Counted from the first letter of the stretch, positions 46,482 through 56,244 are shown. The stretch: DNA of 64,000 nt from Caldimonas brevitalea (GCF_001017435.1 NZ_CP011371.1:5146001-5210000); one strand, 5' to 3'. Made by a program: numbers and translations. The notes: generated by a model not told the origin, from the letters alone.

Positions 46482-46841
46482 ATGGCCACCACCACCCCGA
46501 GCGGACTGCAGATCGACGACGTGCAGACCGGCAGCGGTGCCGAAGCGAAGGCCGGGCGCAGCGTCCAGGTGCACTACACCGGCTGGCTGCACGATCCCAA
46601 GGCGCCCAATGGCCGCGGCCAGAAGTTCGATTCGAGCAAGGATCGCAACGACCCGTTCGAGTTCTCGCTCGGCGCCGGCATGGTGATCCGCGGCTGGGAC
46701 GAGGGCGTGCAGGGCATGAAGGAAGGCGGCGTGCGCGTGCTGACCATCCCCGCCGAACTGGGTTACGGCGCGCGCGGTGCCGGCGGTGTGATCCCGCCGA
46801 ATGCGACGCTGGTGTTCGAGGTGGAGTTGCTCAAGGCCTGA
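46482..46841 (+). CDS. FKBP-type peptidyl-prolyl cis-trans isomerase
   Basis: A 119-residue single-domain FKBP, cytoplasmic (no signal peptide). It has the family residues in [50 protein letters not shown] and the final [14 protein letters not shown]. It catalyses proline isomerisation and may assist folding. An AAGGAG ribosome site precedes the ATG. A strong hairpin follows the gene. Confidence 0.95.
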   Translation: MATTTPSGLQIDDVQTGSGAEAKAGRSVQVHYTGWLHDPKAPNGRGQKFDSSKDRNDPFEFSLGAGMVIRGWDEGVQGMKEGGVRVLTIPAELGYGARGAGGVIPPNATLVFEVELLKA

Positions 46842-46870
46842 GCGGCCTTCGGGCTCGCGGTCGCGACGGT

Positions 46871-46897
46871 GGGCATGGCCGGCTGCCGGCCATGCCC
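46871..46897. terminator. bidirectional terminator between FKBP and PEP-CTERM genes
   Basis: A perfect 12-bp stem GGGCATGGCCGG/CCGGCCATGCCC with a three-base loop lies between two convergent stop codons. No long T run is present, but the position and strength suit termination of both transcripts. Confidence 0.6.
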
Positions 46898-46910
46898 CCG
46901 CAGGGCCGCT

Positions 46911-49493
46911 TCACCCTCGGCGCAGCCCGCGCTTGCGCCACACCAACAGGGCCAGCCCTGCCGCCATCAGCGCATAGGTTTCCGGCTCGGGCACCGGCGC
47001 GGCGGGCAGTCCCATCGCCATCACATCGGCACCCACCGACAACCCGGCGGCCGACGCCACCCGGGTCACCCGCAGGTCCACGTGGTCGCCACCGTAGATC
47101 GCGTCGACCTGGTACTGCGCGAGGTCGAGGTTGGTGAGGATGGCGAAGCTGCCGTCCAGGCCACCGGTCGCGGTCAACACCCGGTACTGACCTTCGGCGA
47201 GTGCGGCGTCGCTGAACTCGGCGAACAGCGTGCCGCCCAATACCGCGTGGCCACTGATCGAGACCACGTCGTAGCTGCCCGCACCGGCGATGTCCACGTC
47301 CAGCCGGCCGCTGCCGAACCGCACCTCGGCGCCGGTGAGCGAGGCAGAGCCGATCGCGTTCTCGAGGCCCGCGCCCCACAGGCCACCGGCGAACTCGATG
47401 CTGTCGGCCTGCAATAGGCCGTCGATCCAGGTCTGGCTGCGGCTGCCGCTTTGGCGGTAGAGGCCGGCGACCTCCAGCACGCTCCCCTCCCCGACCGCGA
47501 TGCTGCCCTGGTTGGTCAACCCGGCATCGGTCTTCACGCTGGCGCCCTCCAGCACACGCAAGCTGCCGTCGTTGAGCGTCAGCGAGGCCAAGGCTTCGCG
47601 ATCGACACCGCCGTGGTTGTTGAACAGCCGGGCCGCCGCGCCCCTGAGCTCGATGCGAGCCGAATTGCGGGCGATGCCGGCGGCACTGCCTAGGTTGAGG
47701 CCGATGACGTTGCCGTTGGACAGATAGGTGCCGCCGGTCAAGCGGCGGTCGGCCGCGGACCATTGCGCCAGCGAACCGCGCACGTCGATGCGGGCGCCAC
47801 GGGCTTCCAGCGTGCCGGTGTTGTTCAGCGTGCCGGAGAAGATCATCTGCCCGGTGCCTTCGACGCGCAGCGTGCCGGCGTTGTTGAAGGTGCCGGTGGA
47901 CTCGGTGGTGCCGGCGCCGATCTTCCGGTAGGTGCCGTTGTTGTCGAAGCGCGCCACACCGAGCCGGATCGGGCGTCCTCCGTTGTTCGCATCCAGGTTG
48001 GCCGCCGTCTCATCGATGAAGACGCGGCGCGACGCCACCGAGATGCGGCCGGACCCGGCGATGTCGGTCTCGCCGCTCCAGCTCGCGTGGCCCAACGACA
48101 GCCAGCCGTTGACCACCTTGCTGTACCCCGGCTCGACGTTGCCGTTGCCATCGGTGGTGTAAGACACCGCCCCGCCGTGCAGCCGCGCATTGCCGGTGAC
48201 CGTGATGCGTCCCGGCACGTGCAGGTCCGCGACGCCCCAGTCGAATTCGTTGACGCGGATGTCCGGCGCGCTGAAGGAGCCCCACACGTCCGGCCCGTTC
48301 GACATCGGCACGGTGCCGCCGATGCGCAGCAGGGCCACGTTCACGGCCGTGTCGGTAGACACTTTGGCGGCGTTGCGCAGTTCGACCATGTTGCCGGCCA
48401 GCGCCACGCCGTTGCGGAAGGACGTCCGCCCGCCGTCGAAGGTGACCTTGCCGTCGTTGCGCAGTGTGCCGCGCAGGAACTCGATGGGCATGCCCCGTTC
48501 GTCGAAGCCGTCGTTCTTGAACACCAGCGAGCCGCCCCGCCCCACGGTCCAGTCGCCCGTGCTCAGCAGGCCCGACCAGTCGACCGAGAAGGTGGCCTTG
48601 CCGTTGACGCGGACCGTGCCGCTGTGTTCCAACACCTCGTAGCGGAACAGGTCCATCGACAGGGCCGCGCCGGAGCCGACATCGATCACGCCCGTATTGC
48701 GCCACTCGCCCGACGGTGTGCCCTGGACGGCCAATGTCCCCTGTCGCACGAACAGTGTGCCGGCGTTGTCGAACGTGGCGCCGGCCAGCGAGATGTCGGT
48801 GCGGCCCCGGCCCGCCTTCTCGTAGACCCCGGCATTGCGGAAGGCAGTCCCGACCTCGAGATAGTGGTCACCGCTGCTCGCCACGTCCTCCAGGCGCCCG
48901 GTGCTGCCCACGTTCAGGGTGCCCTGCAGCGACAGGCTCGACTGCCCGTCCAGCCAGCGGCTGCGCCCCCGCAGTTCCAGCGTGGATTGGTACCCCATGT
49001 ACTTGTTGCCGCCGTTGCCGAAGCTGGCGTTGCCGTTCACCACGATCTGCGTGGTCGGGCCACCGAAGTCGGGTGAGAACTCGCCGGCGTTCCAGTGGAA
49101 CTCCTGCACCGTCAGCGGCCCAGGCGACGACACCCGGCCACCGTTCATCCGGAAGATGCCCAGCGTGGAGGCTGCGCCATTCAGGCGCAATTCACCACCG
49201 CTCACGGTTAGGGTGCCGGTGCCCTGCACGCTGCCGACGTCGAACAAGCCACTGCGCAGGGTGGTGTTGTAGGCGCCGAGGAGCAATCGGGCTTCCACCC
49301 CGGCAGGCACGCTGGGTGACCAATTGGCGGCCACGTCCCAGAACGAGGCCCCCGGGCCACCGCCGCCCGTCCAGTTGAAATCGGCCGCGCCGGCGGTGCC
49401 GACGCAGCAAAAGGCGGCGCAAGCGAGCGCAATACGGCGGCGGGCAAGGGTGCGGCGGGCGCGGGCGGTGCGCCGGTCGACGGGCTGGATCAT
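46911..49493 (-). CDS. PEP-CTERM sorted beta-helix surface protein
   Basis: An 860-residue exported protein. The N-terminus has an Arg-rich n-region, a hydrophobic core (IALACAAFCCVGTAGA) and a likely cleavage before ADFNW. The body is built of Gly/Asn/Thr-rich repeats of the form LRVEGTGQMIFSGTLNNTGT, typical of autotransporter-like right-handed beta helices. The C-terminus is a textbook PEP-CTERM signal: PVPEPETYALMAAGLALL then WRKRGLRRG. The signal would direct it to an exosortase, which is not encoded in this window. The ATG at 49493 has a GGAGGAG ribosome site. It is probably an adhesin or matrix protein. Confidence 0.9.
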   Translation of the reverse strand: MIQPVDRRTARARRTLARRRIALACAAFCCVGTAGAADFNWTGGGGPGASFWDVAANWSPSVPAGVEARLLLGAYNTTLRSGLFDVGSVQGTGTLTVSGGELRLNGAASTLGIFRMNGGRVSSPGPLTVQEFHWNAGEFSPDFGGPTTQIVVNGNASFGNGGNKYMGYQSTLELRGRSRWLDGQSSLSLQGTLNVGSTGRLEDVASSGDHYLEVGTAFRNAGVYEKAGRGRTDISLAGATFDNAGTLFVRQGTLAVQGTPSGEWRNTGVIDVGSGAALSMDLFRYEVLEHSGTVRVNGKATFSVDWSGLLSTGDWTVGRGGSLVFKNDGFDERGMPIEFLRGTLRNDGKVTFDGGRTSFRNGVALAGNMVELRNAAKVSTDTAVNVALLRIGGTVPMSNGPDVWGSFSAPDIRVNEFDWGVADLHVPGRITVTGNARLHGGAVSYTTDGNGNVEPGYSKVVNGWLSLGHASWSGETDIAGSGRISVASRRVFIDETAANLDANNGGRPIRLGVARFDNNGTYRKIGAGTTESTGTFNNAGTLRVEGTGQMIFSGTLNNTGTLEARGARIDVRGSLAQWSAADRRLTGGTYLSNGNVIGLNLGSAAGIARNSARIELRGAAARLFNNHGGVDREALASLTLNDGSLRVLEGASVKTDAGLTNQGSIAVGEGSVLEVAGLYRQSGSRSQTWIDGLLQADSIEFAGGLWGAGLENAIGSASLTGAEVRFGSGRLDVDIAGAGSYDVVSISGHAVLGGTLFAEFSDAALAEGQYRVLTATGGLDGSFAILTNLDLAQYQVDAIYGGDHVDLRVTRVASAAGLSVGADVMAMGLPAAPVPEPETYALMAAGLALLVWRKRGLRRG

Positions 49494-49577
49494 GATCTCC
49501 TCCAAGGCGGCGTTGCGTGCCCCTGTACGAAAGGAGACGAAGGATCGGGGCGCCCGACCGATGTGAGTGCGAACAGT

Positions 49578-49596
49578 GCAAGAAAATGTTTCTTGC
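49578..49596. promoter_or_regulatory. dyad upstream of the PEP-CTERM gene
   Basis: A perfect inverted repeat GCAAGAAA-ATG-TTTCTTGC, 85 bases before the PEP-CTERM ATG. It stands out as AT-rich in a GC-rich gap and probably binds a regulator. I looked for a sigma54 -24/-12 element, as used by some PEP-CTERM genes, and did not find one. Confidence 0.45.
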
Positions 49597-49733
49597 GAAC
49601 ACGACCGCCACGTCCCAAGCGGGCTATAGAACGTCCCGGGATTGCGGGGGTGGTTCGGGCACGCCGGCTGCTATGCCGGCGGCTGCACCTTCATGGGGCG
49701 CTGGGTGGATCGACCCGGCCAACACCGCGCCTG

Positions 49734-51992
49734 CTACCGGGCGGCACACCCGGCGCCCGAGCGTGCCTCGATCCGGTCATCCTGCTGGGCTGCCCAGAGG
49801 TCCCAGAAGCGGTTCAGGGCGTCTTCCAGCGGCGGCAACATCACGGCCTTGACACTCGAGAGGGCGCTGTAGGAGGGCACCGGGGCATTCGGCGCCAGTT
49901 CCGCCGCGCAACAGGGCTGCAAGCACGCCGTATCGAGACCACCGCGTTGCGCGGCGCGCCGCAAGCACTGCCACCAGGTCACCGGCTGGCCGTTGGTGAG
50001 ATGCCAGAGGCCGGCCTCGCCATCGATCAGCAGATCGAGGCAGGTGTGCACGAGATCGGGGACGTAGGTGGGCGACACGGTGACGTCGTCGGCCACGCGG
50101 AACACCTCACCCCGCGCCAGCGCCTGCAGGCCCCGCACCAACACATTGCGCCCGTCCCAGGGGCCGAACAAGGCGCTCGTGCGCACGACCAGCGCGCGCG
50201 CATGTTCGCCGAGCACGGCGCGTTCGGCCTCCACCTTGCTGCGGCCCAGCGTATTCAACGGCGCGGGCACGTCGGTTTCCACATAAGGGCGGCCCAGCCG
50301 GCCGTCGAACACCATCTCGCTCGAGAACGTCAGCAGGGGGATGTCGGCGGCCGCGCAGACCCGCGCCACCACCGCGGCACCCACGGCGTTGGCTGCCTCG
50401 CAGGCCTTCGGGTCGGCTTCGGCGCGGTCCACGTCCGGCATGCCAGCCGCATTGACGATGGCCCAGGGCCGGTAACGCGCCACGGCCGCTTCGACGGCCT
50501 GCACGTCGGTGATGTCCAGTGCGGCACGTGACATTGCATGGCAGGCCAGGCTGCGCTGCGCGCACAGGCGCACGAAGGCGCTGCCCAATCGGCCATCGGC
50601 ACCGGTCACGAGGATGGCGGAGCGGTGGGCATCGCGACGTGGCTCGGGTTGCAGATGGAGCGGCGGCGGCTCGTGCTGGCGCACCACCGGCTCGCACAGG
50701 AAACGACCCGGCCGCCGCCACCAACCGGGCCCGTCCAACACCGGGTGCGAAGGCGCGCCGCCCGCCGACAGCTCCTGCATCAGCCGGGCCAGCGCCGTGG
50801 GCCGGGGCACCGCCGAGCGCACGTCGAACGGGCCGGGCTCGTAATAGCCCTTGCAGCAGGTGACGAGGCTGTTCCAGTCGTAAGAGCCGAGCAGCGCCCA
50901 CACCGTCACCGCCCGCACGTCGGCCCCGCCCTGGCGCACGCTCTGTGCCGCGCGCCAGATCTCGACCAGCCACCTCAGCTGGTCTTCCCGATGGGCGTCG
51001 ATGTGCGCTTCGGTGACCGCGATGGGCAACCGGTAGCGATCCCAGGCCTCCTGCAGCAAGGCGCCGACGCCGGGCGTGGGCACCGCGAAGGCGCGGGGCG
51101 TCTCGATGTCGGCGAAACGGTGCTCGCCGTTGCCGCCGTGATAGCGGGCCGGATAACGCTCCAGGTGCTCGTCCAGCCACCGTTCGCCGGTGATGTAGTA
51201 GTTGATGCCGAGGATGTCCGGCGGGCAGCGGTGCTCCTGGAACCACAGCAGCTCGGCAGGCGTCGCGCCGCTGCGCATCAGGTAGTCCCACAGCGCATGG
51301 TCGCGGTCGACCTTGCCGCACAGCAGGTCCCAGCTGAGCCAGCGCCGATGGTTGTAGAACTCGCACACCGAGCGCAGGGCCGGCGTGCTGTAGGTCTTGC
51401 CCAGGTCCTCGGTCTGCACCAGCTGCGCGCGCGGGTTGACGCTGCGGATCGCCTGCATCGACAGCACCACCGCGCGGCACTGATGCAGCAAGGCCCGCAC
51501 GAAACTGCGGTCGCTGCGGGCATGTGGATACCAGACGCCGTAGAGCCCGCTGAAGCGCGCGGTGGTCAGCGGCTCGTTGACCGGTGTGTACCGCTCCACC
51601 CACGGGTAACGACGCGCCACCTCGGCGGCGAAGGCCGCCAGCCCGGTGGCGAACCCCGGGTCCACCAGGCTGGTGTGCTGCGGGCCGCTGCCGTGGTGCA
51701 CCAGGCCGACGATGGGGCTCACGCCCAGCTGCCTCAGGCCGTTCAGCCGGGCATCGGACCACGCCCATTGCGCATGCTCCAGCGCGCCCGGTGCCGTGCG
51801 TTCCCACAACACGGGGTAGCGGATGGCCCGGATGCCGAGCGAGGCGAACCGCTCCAGGTCGTCCGGGCGCATCGCATGGCCGTTGCGCTCCATCTGGCTG
51901 AAATATTGGTCTTCGACACGATTGACCGTGCACTCCAGACCGCCCCACAGTTCCATGCCGTCCTCGGCAGGCTGCCCTGGTACAGCTCGCAT
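49734..51992 (-). CDS. family 1 glycosidase fused to RmlD-like sugar-nucleotide domain
   Basis: A 752-residue two-domain protein. Residues 12-405 form a GH1-type barrel with the acid/base Glu140 in YTPVNEPLTTARF and the nucleophile Glu328 in AVTEAHIDAH. After a Pro-rich linker, residues 458-740 form a short-chain-dehydrogenase-like domain resembling dTDP-4-dehydrorhamnose reductase: LVTGADGRLGSAF, IVNAAGMPDVDRAE, FSSEMVFDG and PLNTLGRSKVEAE. In that last motif the catalytic Tyr of YxxxK is Leu582, with Lys586 kept. The ATG at 51992 has a GAGGTGG ribosome site. No signal peptide, so it is cytoplasmic. Substrate unknown. Confidence 0.85.
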   Translation of the reverse strand: MRAVPGQPAEDGMELWGGLECTVNRVEDQYFSQMERNGHAMRPDDLERFASLGIRAIRYPVLWERTAPGALEHAQWAWSDARLNGLRQLGVSPIVGLVHHGSGPQHTSLVDPGFATGLAAFAAEVARRYPWVERYTPVNEPLTTARFSGLYGVWYPHARSDRSFVRALLHQCRAVVLSMQAIRSVNPRAQLVQTEDLGKTYSTPALRSVCEFYNHRRWLSWDLLCGKVDRDHALWDYLMRSGATPAELLWFQEHRCPPDILGINYYITGERWLDEHLERYPARYHGGNGEHRFADIETPRAFAVPTPGVGALLQEAWDRYRLPIAVTEAHIDAHREDQLRWLVEIWRAAQSVRQGGADVRAVTVWALLGSYDWNSLVTCCKGYYEPGPFDVRSAVPRPTALARLMQELSAGGAPSHPVLDGPGWWRRPGRFLCEPVVRQHEPPPLHLQPEPRRDAHRSAILVTGADGRLGSAFVRLCAQRSLACHAMSRAALDITDVQAVEAAVARYRPWAIVNAAGMPDVDRAEADPKACEAANAVGAAVVARVCAAADIPLLTFSSEMVFDGRLGRPYVETDVPAPLNTLGRSKVEAERAVLGEHARALVVRTSALFGPWDGRNVLVRGLQALARGEVFRVADDVTVSPTYVPDLVHTCLDLLIDGEAGLWHLTNGQPVTWWQCLRRAAQRGGLDTACLQPCCAAELAPNAPVPSYSALSSVKAVMLPPLEDALNRFWDLWAAQQDDRIEARSGAGCAAR

Positions 51993-52340
51993 CACCACCT
52001 CGAGGTTCAAGTTCGACGTCCGTGCCTTCTTGCAACCGACGGGCCAGTGCGCGGCGGGGCGGGCCCACGCCACCGGCCGGGCTGGGGGCTTGGCGCGGCG
52101 CGGCCTGCGAGCGGTCGGGCCGCTGCTGCCGGCCATCGCCCAGCCCGGGCGCCATGTAAGCCTTGCCAGGCATCGAGCGATCTGCGCTGGCAGGCTTGCC
52201 GACGCGACGAGCCGAGAAGCGCGCCTCGCGGCGACAAGCGACAATCATGGCCGGCGCGCTGCGGCGCCGTCAGCCAATCTTCAGCCTGGCCGCCGGGGCC
52301 CCTGCGGGCCAGCCCGACCTCGTTGCTCCACGCCTTGACG
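51993..52340. other. 348-base divergent gap before the M16 peptidase
   Basis: It should hold the promoters for the GH1 fusion and the M16 peptidase. It is very GC-rich. An imperfect inverted repeat TTGCCAG/CTGGCAG lies at about 52162-52190. I see no convincing gene or promoter boxes. Confidence 0.45.
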
Positions 52341-53633
52341 ATGACACTTTCTGCTTCCGGTGCCCCCGACACGTTCGTGACCACGCTCGCCAACGGCGTG
52401 CGCGTGCTGGCCCTCCAGATGCCGCACCTGGAAACCGTCAGCGTCAGCGTGTTCGTGCGCAGCGGCAGTCAGCACGAAAGCCGCACGCTCAACGGCATCA
52501 GCCACTTCGTCGAGCACATGGCCTTCAAGGGCACGCACCTGCGCAGCTGCCAGCAGATCAACCTCGACGCCGAACGGCTCGGGGCCGAGGTCAATGCGCA
52601 CACCGACAAGGACCACACCGCGTACCACATGCGCGGGTTGCTGCGCGACACCGGCCGGCTGATCGAGATGCTGGGCGACATCGTGCAGAACAGCACCTTC
52701 CCCGAGGCCGAGCTCGAGCGTGAACGCCAGGTGATCCTGCACGAGTTCCTGGACGACGAGGACGACGGCCTGTCGACCGCCTACAAGCTGTTCGACAAGA
52801 CCTGCTTCGGCCCGCACCCCGTGGCGCAGCCCATCATCGGCACCCGTCGCAGCATCGAGCGGTTCAGCCGCGGTGACTTGCTGGGCCATGTGCAGCGGCT
52901 GTACACCGGCGCCAACGTGATCGTCGGCGTGGCCGGCGCGGTCGACCCGCAGCGTGTCGTCGAGCACGCCGAAGCGGCGTTCGGCGCAATGCCCCGGGGC
53001 AGCGAAAACACCGTGGCGCCGGCCACTTATGTCGGCGGCATCACGACGCGCCGCATCCCGGGGGTGAGCCAGACCCATGTGGTGCTGGGCTTCCCCATCC
53101 CGTCGCTGCGCGAGGACGACGCCGCCAGCCTGGTAGCTGCCGCGCTGTTCGGCGAGGGCATGAGTTCACCGCTGATGGATCAGATCCGCGAGCGCCTCGG
53201 CCTGGTCTACCACGCGGCCTGCTCGGCCGATGTGATGGACGTCTGCGGCCAGTTCGTGATCGAGGCGTCGACGATGCCCGAGCACCTGGAGCGCCTGGTC
53301 GGCGAGGTGATGCAGCTGCTGGCCTCGCATGCGGAGTCCACCGACGCTGTGGGACTGGAGCGGGCGCGCAACCAGCTCGCGGTGCGCAGCCTGCAATCGC
53401 AGGAGCGGCCTTTCGGCCGGCTCGAGTCTGCCGCCCAGGACTTGTTCGTGCACGGCAGGGTGCGCACACCCGCGGAATGGCTGCAGCGTGTGCACGCGGT
53501 CAGCGCCGAGCAGGTGCGCGAGGCGTTTGCCCGGATGCTGGCGGTGCCGGCCGCGCTGGCCGTGGCTGGCAAGGTCGGCAAGAGCGCCCAGGAGCGCCTG
53601 CACGAGTTGGTGGTGTCGGCGCGCGGCCACTGA
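52341..53633 (+). CDS. M16 family zinc metallopeptidase (processing-peptidase type)
   Basis: A 430-residue M16B peptidase. The inverted zinc motif HxxEH is present as HFVEHMAFKG, and the downstream glutamate lies in ERQVILHEFLDDEDD. The second half contains the RERLGLVYHAAC and RNQLAVRSLQSQERP segments of the inactive C-terminal lobe. No signal peptide is visible, so it is probably cytoplasmic, where such enzymes degrade short peptides or process leaders. The ATG at 52341 is the first codon of the family match. It converges with garD. Confidence 0.92.
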   Translation: MTLSASGAPDTFVTTLANGVRVLALQMPHLETVSVSVFVRSGSQHESRTLNGISHFVEHMAFKGTHLRSCQQINLDAERLGAEVNAHTDKDHTAYHMRGLLRDTGRLIEMLGDIVQNSTFPEAELERERQVILHEFLDDEDDGLSTAYKLFDKTCFGPHPVAQPIIGTRRSIERFSRGDLLGHVQRLYTGANVIVGVAGAVDPQRVVEHAEAAFGAMPRGSENTVAPATYVGGITTRRIPGVSQTHVVLGFPIPSLREDDAASLVAAALFGEGMSSPLMDQIRERLGLVYHAACSADVMDVCGQFVIEASTMPEHLERLVGEVMQLLASHAESTDAVGLERARNQLAVRSLQSQERPFGRLESAAQDLFVHGRVRTPAEWLQRVHAVSAEQVREAFARMLAVPAALAVAGKVGKSAQERLHELVVSARGH

Positions 53634-53671
53634 CGTCAGCGCCCTGCCCTGCCCGCCGCCGCGTCAGGTCC

Positions 53672-55219
53672 TCACCCGACGACGCCGATGTTCCAGGGCA
53701 CGAACTCGTGGTCGCCGAGCCCCAGTCGCTCGCTGCAGGTCTTCTCGCCCGAGGCCACCCGCAGCATCCGCTCGAAGATCTGCTGCCCCATTTCCTCGAC
53801 CGACGCCGTGCCGTCGAGGATTTCGCCGCAATTGAGATCCATGTCCTCGGTGAGGCGGCGGTACATCGGCGTGTTGGTCGCGAGCTTCACCGACGGCACC
53901 GGCTTGGCGCCGAACATCGACCCGCGGCCGGTGGTGAACAGAATCAGGTTGGCGCCTCCGGCGATCTGGCCGGTGGCCGAGCAGGGGTCGAAGCCGGGCG
54001 TGTCCATGAACACCAGTCCGTGCTGGCGCACCGGCTCGGCATAACGATAGACCTCCATCAGGCCGGTGGTGCCGCCCTTCATCGACGACCCGAGGCTTTT
54101 CTCGAAGATGTTGGCCAGGCCCCCGGCGTTGTTGCCCGGGCTCACCTTGCCGTTGATCTGCACGTCGCGCCCGAGCGTGTACTCGTCTTTCCACCAGCGC
54201 ACCCGCTCGAGCAGCTTCTGGCCGACCTCCGGCGTGCGCGCCCGGCAGGTCAGCGTGTGCTCGACACCGTAGATCTCGGGGGTCTCGCTCAGGATCGCGG
54301 TGCCGCCATGCGACACCAGCAGATCCACCGCCGCACCGAGGGCTGGGTTGGCGGTGATCGACGAGAAGCCGTCCGAGCCACCGCATTGCAGGCCGATGGT
54401 CAGGTGTTGGGCCGACACGGCCCGCCGCACCACCCGGTTGGCCTCGGGCAGCAGTGCCTGCACCGCCTCGATCGCCGCGGCGATGGTCTGGCGCGTGCCG
54501 CCTTGCTCCTGCATCACGAAGGTGTGCAGCCGCGGGCCCGCGCTCAGGCCTTGTTGCTGCAGCAGGCCGGCCAGCTGGTTGCGTTCGCAGCCGAGCCCGA
54601 TCACCAGCACCGCGGCGAAATTCGGGTGCACGGCATAGCCGCCCATCGTGCGGCGCAACAGGTCCATCGGCTCGCCGCTCATCTCCATGCCACAGCCGGT
54701 GTCGTGCGTGAAGGCGGCGACACCGTCGATGTTCGGGTAGTCGGCCAGCCGCTCGGGCGTGAACCACTGGGCCACCTTGTGGCACACCGTGGCCGAACAG
54801 TTCACCGTCGACAGGATGCCGATGTAGTTGCGGGTGCCGACCCGGCCGTCCGCGCGCACGATGCCCTGGAACTGCGCACGCTCGGCCTCGGGGCGCAACG
54901 GTGTCGGCCGATAGTCGCGGGCGAGCGCCGGGTCGCGGTCGAACTCGCGGAAATCGATGTTGTGCGAGTGCACCAGCGTGCCGGCCGGGATGTCGGCCGC
55001 GGCGAAACCGATCACGACGTTGTATTTGCGGATCGGCTCGCCGGCCCGCAGCGCGCGTGCGGCGATCTTGTGGCCGGGGCCGACCTGGCTGCGCGCCGTG
55101 AAACCTTCGCCCGGGACCGGGGTGCCGATCGCCACGTCGACCCGTGCGATGACGACGTTGTCGTCGGGATGGAGCCGGATCACCGGGCCGGCGATCCGTT
55201 TGCTAGCCATTTGCAGCAT
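53672..55219 (-). CDS. garD: galactarate dehydratase (UxaA/GarD family)
   Basis: The enzyme removes water from D-galactarate to give 5-dehydro-4-deoxyglucarate. The 515-residue product has the small N-terminal SAF-type domain (PVIRLHPDDNVVIARVDVAI) and the large UxaA domain with GRVGTRNYIGILSTVNCSAT, FTHDTGCGMEMSG, GLQCGGSDGFSSITANPALG and SPGNNAGGLANIFEKSLGS. The ATG at 55219 has a GGGGGGA ribosome site inside the end of the lactonase gene; a second ATG at 55210 is possible. It is the last gene of the udh operon. An altronate dehydratase role is less likely in this context. Confidence 0.9.
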   Translation of the reverse strand: MLQMASKRIAGPVIRLHPDDNVVIARVDVAIGTPVPGEGFTARSQVGPGHKIAARALRAGEPIRKYNVVIGFAAADIPAGTLVHSHNIDFREFDRDPALARDYRPTPLRPEAERAQFQGIVRADGRVGTRNYIGILSTVNCSATVCHKVAQWFTPERLADYPNIDGVAAFTHDTGCGMEMSGEPMDLLRRTMGGYAVHPNFAAVLVIGLGCERNQLAGLLQQQGLSAGPRLHTFVMQEQGGTRQTIAAAIEAVQALLPEANRVVRRAVSAQHLTIGLQCGGSDGFSSITANPALGAAVDLLVSHGGTAILSETPEIYGVEHTLTCRARTPEVGQKLLERVRWWKDEYTLGRDVQINGKVSPGNNAGGLANIFEKSLGSSMKGGTTGLMEVYRYAEPVRQHGLVFMDTPGFDPCSATGQIAGGANLILFTTGRGSMFGAKPVPSVKLATNTPMYRRLTEDMDLNCGEILDGTASVEEMGQQIFERMLRVASGEKTCSERLGLGDHEFVPWNIGVVG

Positions 55220-55222
55220 CAA

Positions 55223-56233
55223 TCAATCCCCCCTGACGATCTCGACCCAGGTCGGGTTCTGGCCGACCGGCTCGGTGTGCCGCGTCGTGAGCCGCCCTGT
55301 TTCGGCATCGATGGCACACACCCGCACCGCATGCGACAACTGCCCGGCCACGATCAGATAGCACCCGCTCGGGTCGATGTTGAAGCCGCGCGGCTGCAAC
55401 TCGGTGTCGACATGCCCCTGCAGCGTCAGCCGCCCCGAGGTGGCGTCGACCGCAAAGCAGGCCAAGGTGCTGGAGGTGCGCTCGGAGGTGTAGAGGAAGC
55501 GCCCGTTGGGCGTCAGGTGCAGGTCGGCCGCCCACGGCCTGCCCTCGAAACCTTCGGGCAAGGTCGGCAACGTCTGCAGTGACGCCAGCGTCCCCTGCGC
55601 GTCGTCATACGCCAGCACCTCGACGGTGGCGTCGAGTTCGTTGAGCAGGTAGACGAAACGGCCGTTCGGGTGGAACACGAGATGGCGCGGCCCTGCGTGG
55701 GCGCGGCCTTCGAAGTGCGGCACGGCATTGGGGCGCAATGCACCGCTGTCGGCATCGAACGCCCATTGCATCACGACGTCGGACCCGAGGTTGCTCACGA
55801 ACAGATGCCGGTTCGACGGCGCCACCAGCGTCGCGTGCGCATGGCGGCCGGTGGGCAGCACCTGCGCGGGCGCCTCGGCCTGGCCCTCGGGCCCGATCGG
55901 GCTGACGCTGAACAGGTTCCCGGGGTAGGACGCCGCGAACAACCACTGCCCCCTGCGGTCCGTCGCCAGGTGGGCCATGCTGTCGGGCAGGGGGGCGGTG
56001 CCGATGAGGTGCAGCCGACCGTCGTCGGCGTCGACCTCGAAGCTCGCCACGTGGTACGGCTGCGTTCGCACCGCGGCATACAGGCGGCGGCGGTCGGGGC
56101 TGAGGGCCAGCGGGCCGACCTGGCCTTCGAACGTCACGGTCTGCAGCGGGTGGAGGCGGCCGCTGTCCACGTCGAGCGACAGCACGGTGATGTCACGGCT
56201 GTCGGCGTTCGACACATAGACGCGGGTCGACAT
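55223..56233 (-). CDS. beta-propeller lactonase, probable aldarolactone hydrolase
   Basis: A 336-residue seven-bladed beta-propeller of the 6-phosphogluconolactonase (YbhE) family, with repeated blades such as VGPLALSPDRRRLYAAVR, PRHLVFHPNGRFVYLLNEL and AADLHLTPNGRFLYTSER. In the neighbourhood of uronate dehydrogenase, whose product is an aldarolactone, it most likely opens that lactone to galactarate or glucarate. The substrate is inferred from context. The ATG at 56233 lies 11 bases after the preceding stop; garD starts within 4 bases of its own stop. Confidence 0.85.
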   Translation of the reverse strand: MSTRVYVSNADSRDITVLSLDVDSGRLHPLQTVTFEGQVGPLALSPDRRRLYAAVRTQPYHVASFEVDADDGRLHLIGTAPLPDSMAHLATDRRGQWLFAASYPGNLFSVSPIGPEGQAEAPAQVLPTGRHAHATLVAPSNRHLFVSNLGSDVVMQWAFDADSGALRPNAVPHFEGRAHAGPRHLVFHPNGRFVYLLNELDATVEVLAYDDAQGTLASLQTLPTLPEGFEGRPWAADLHLTPNGRFLYTSERTSSTLACFAVDATSGRLTLQGHVDTELQPRGFNIDPSGCYLIVAGQLSHAVRVCAIDAETGRLTTRHTEPVGQNPTWVEIVRGD

Positions 56234-56244
56234 GGTGCTCTCTG

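Noticed and set aside
49494..49733. A sigma54 promoter before the PEP-CTERM gene
   Set aside because: No GG-N10-GC element is in place; the TTGCA-like word belongs to the AT-rich dyad.
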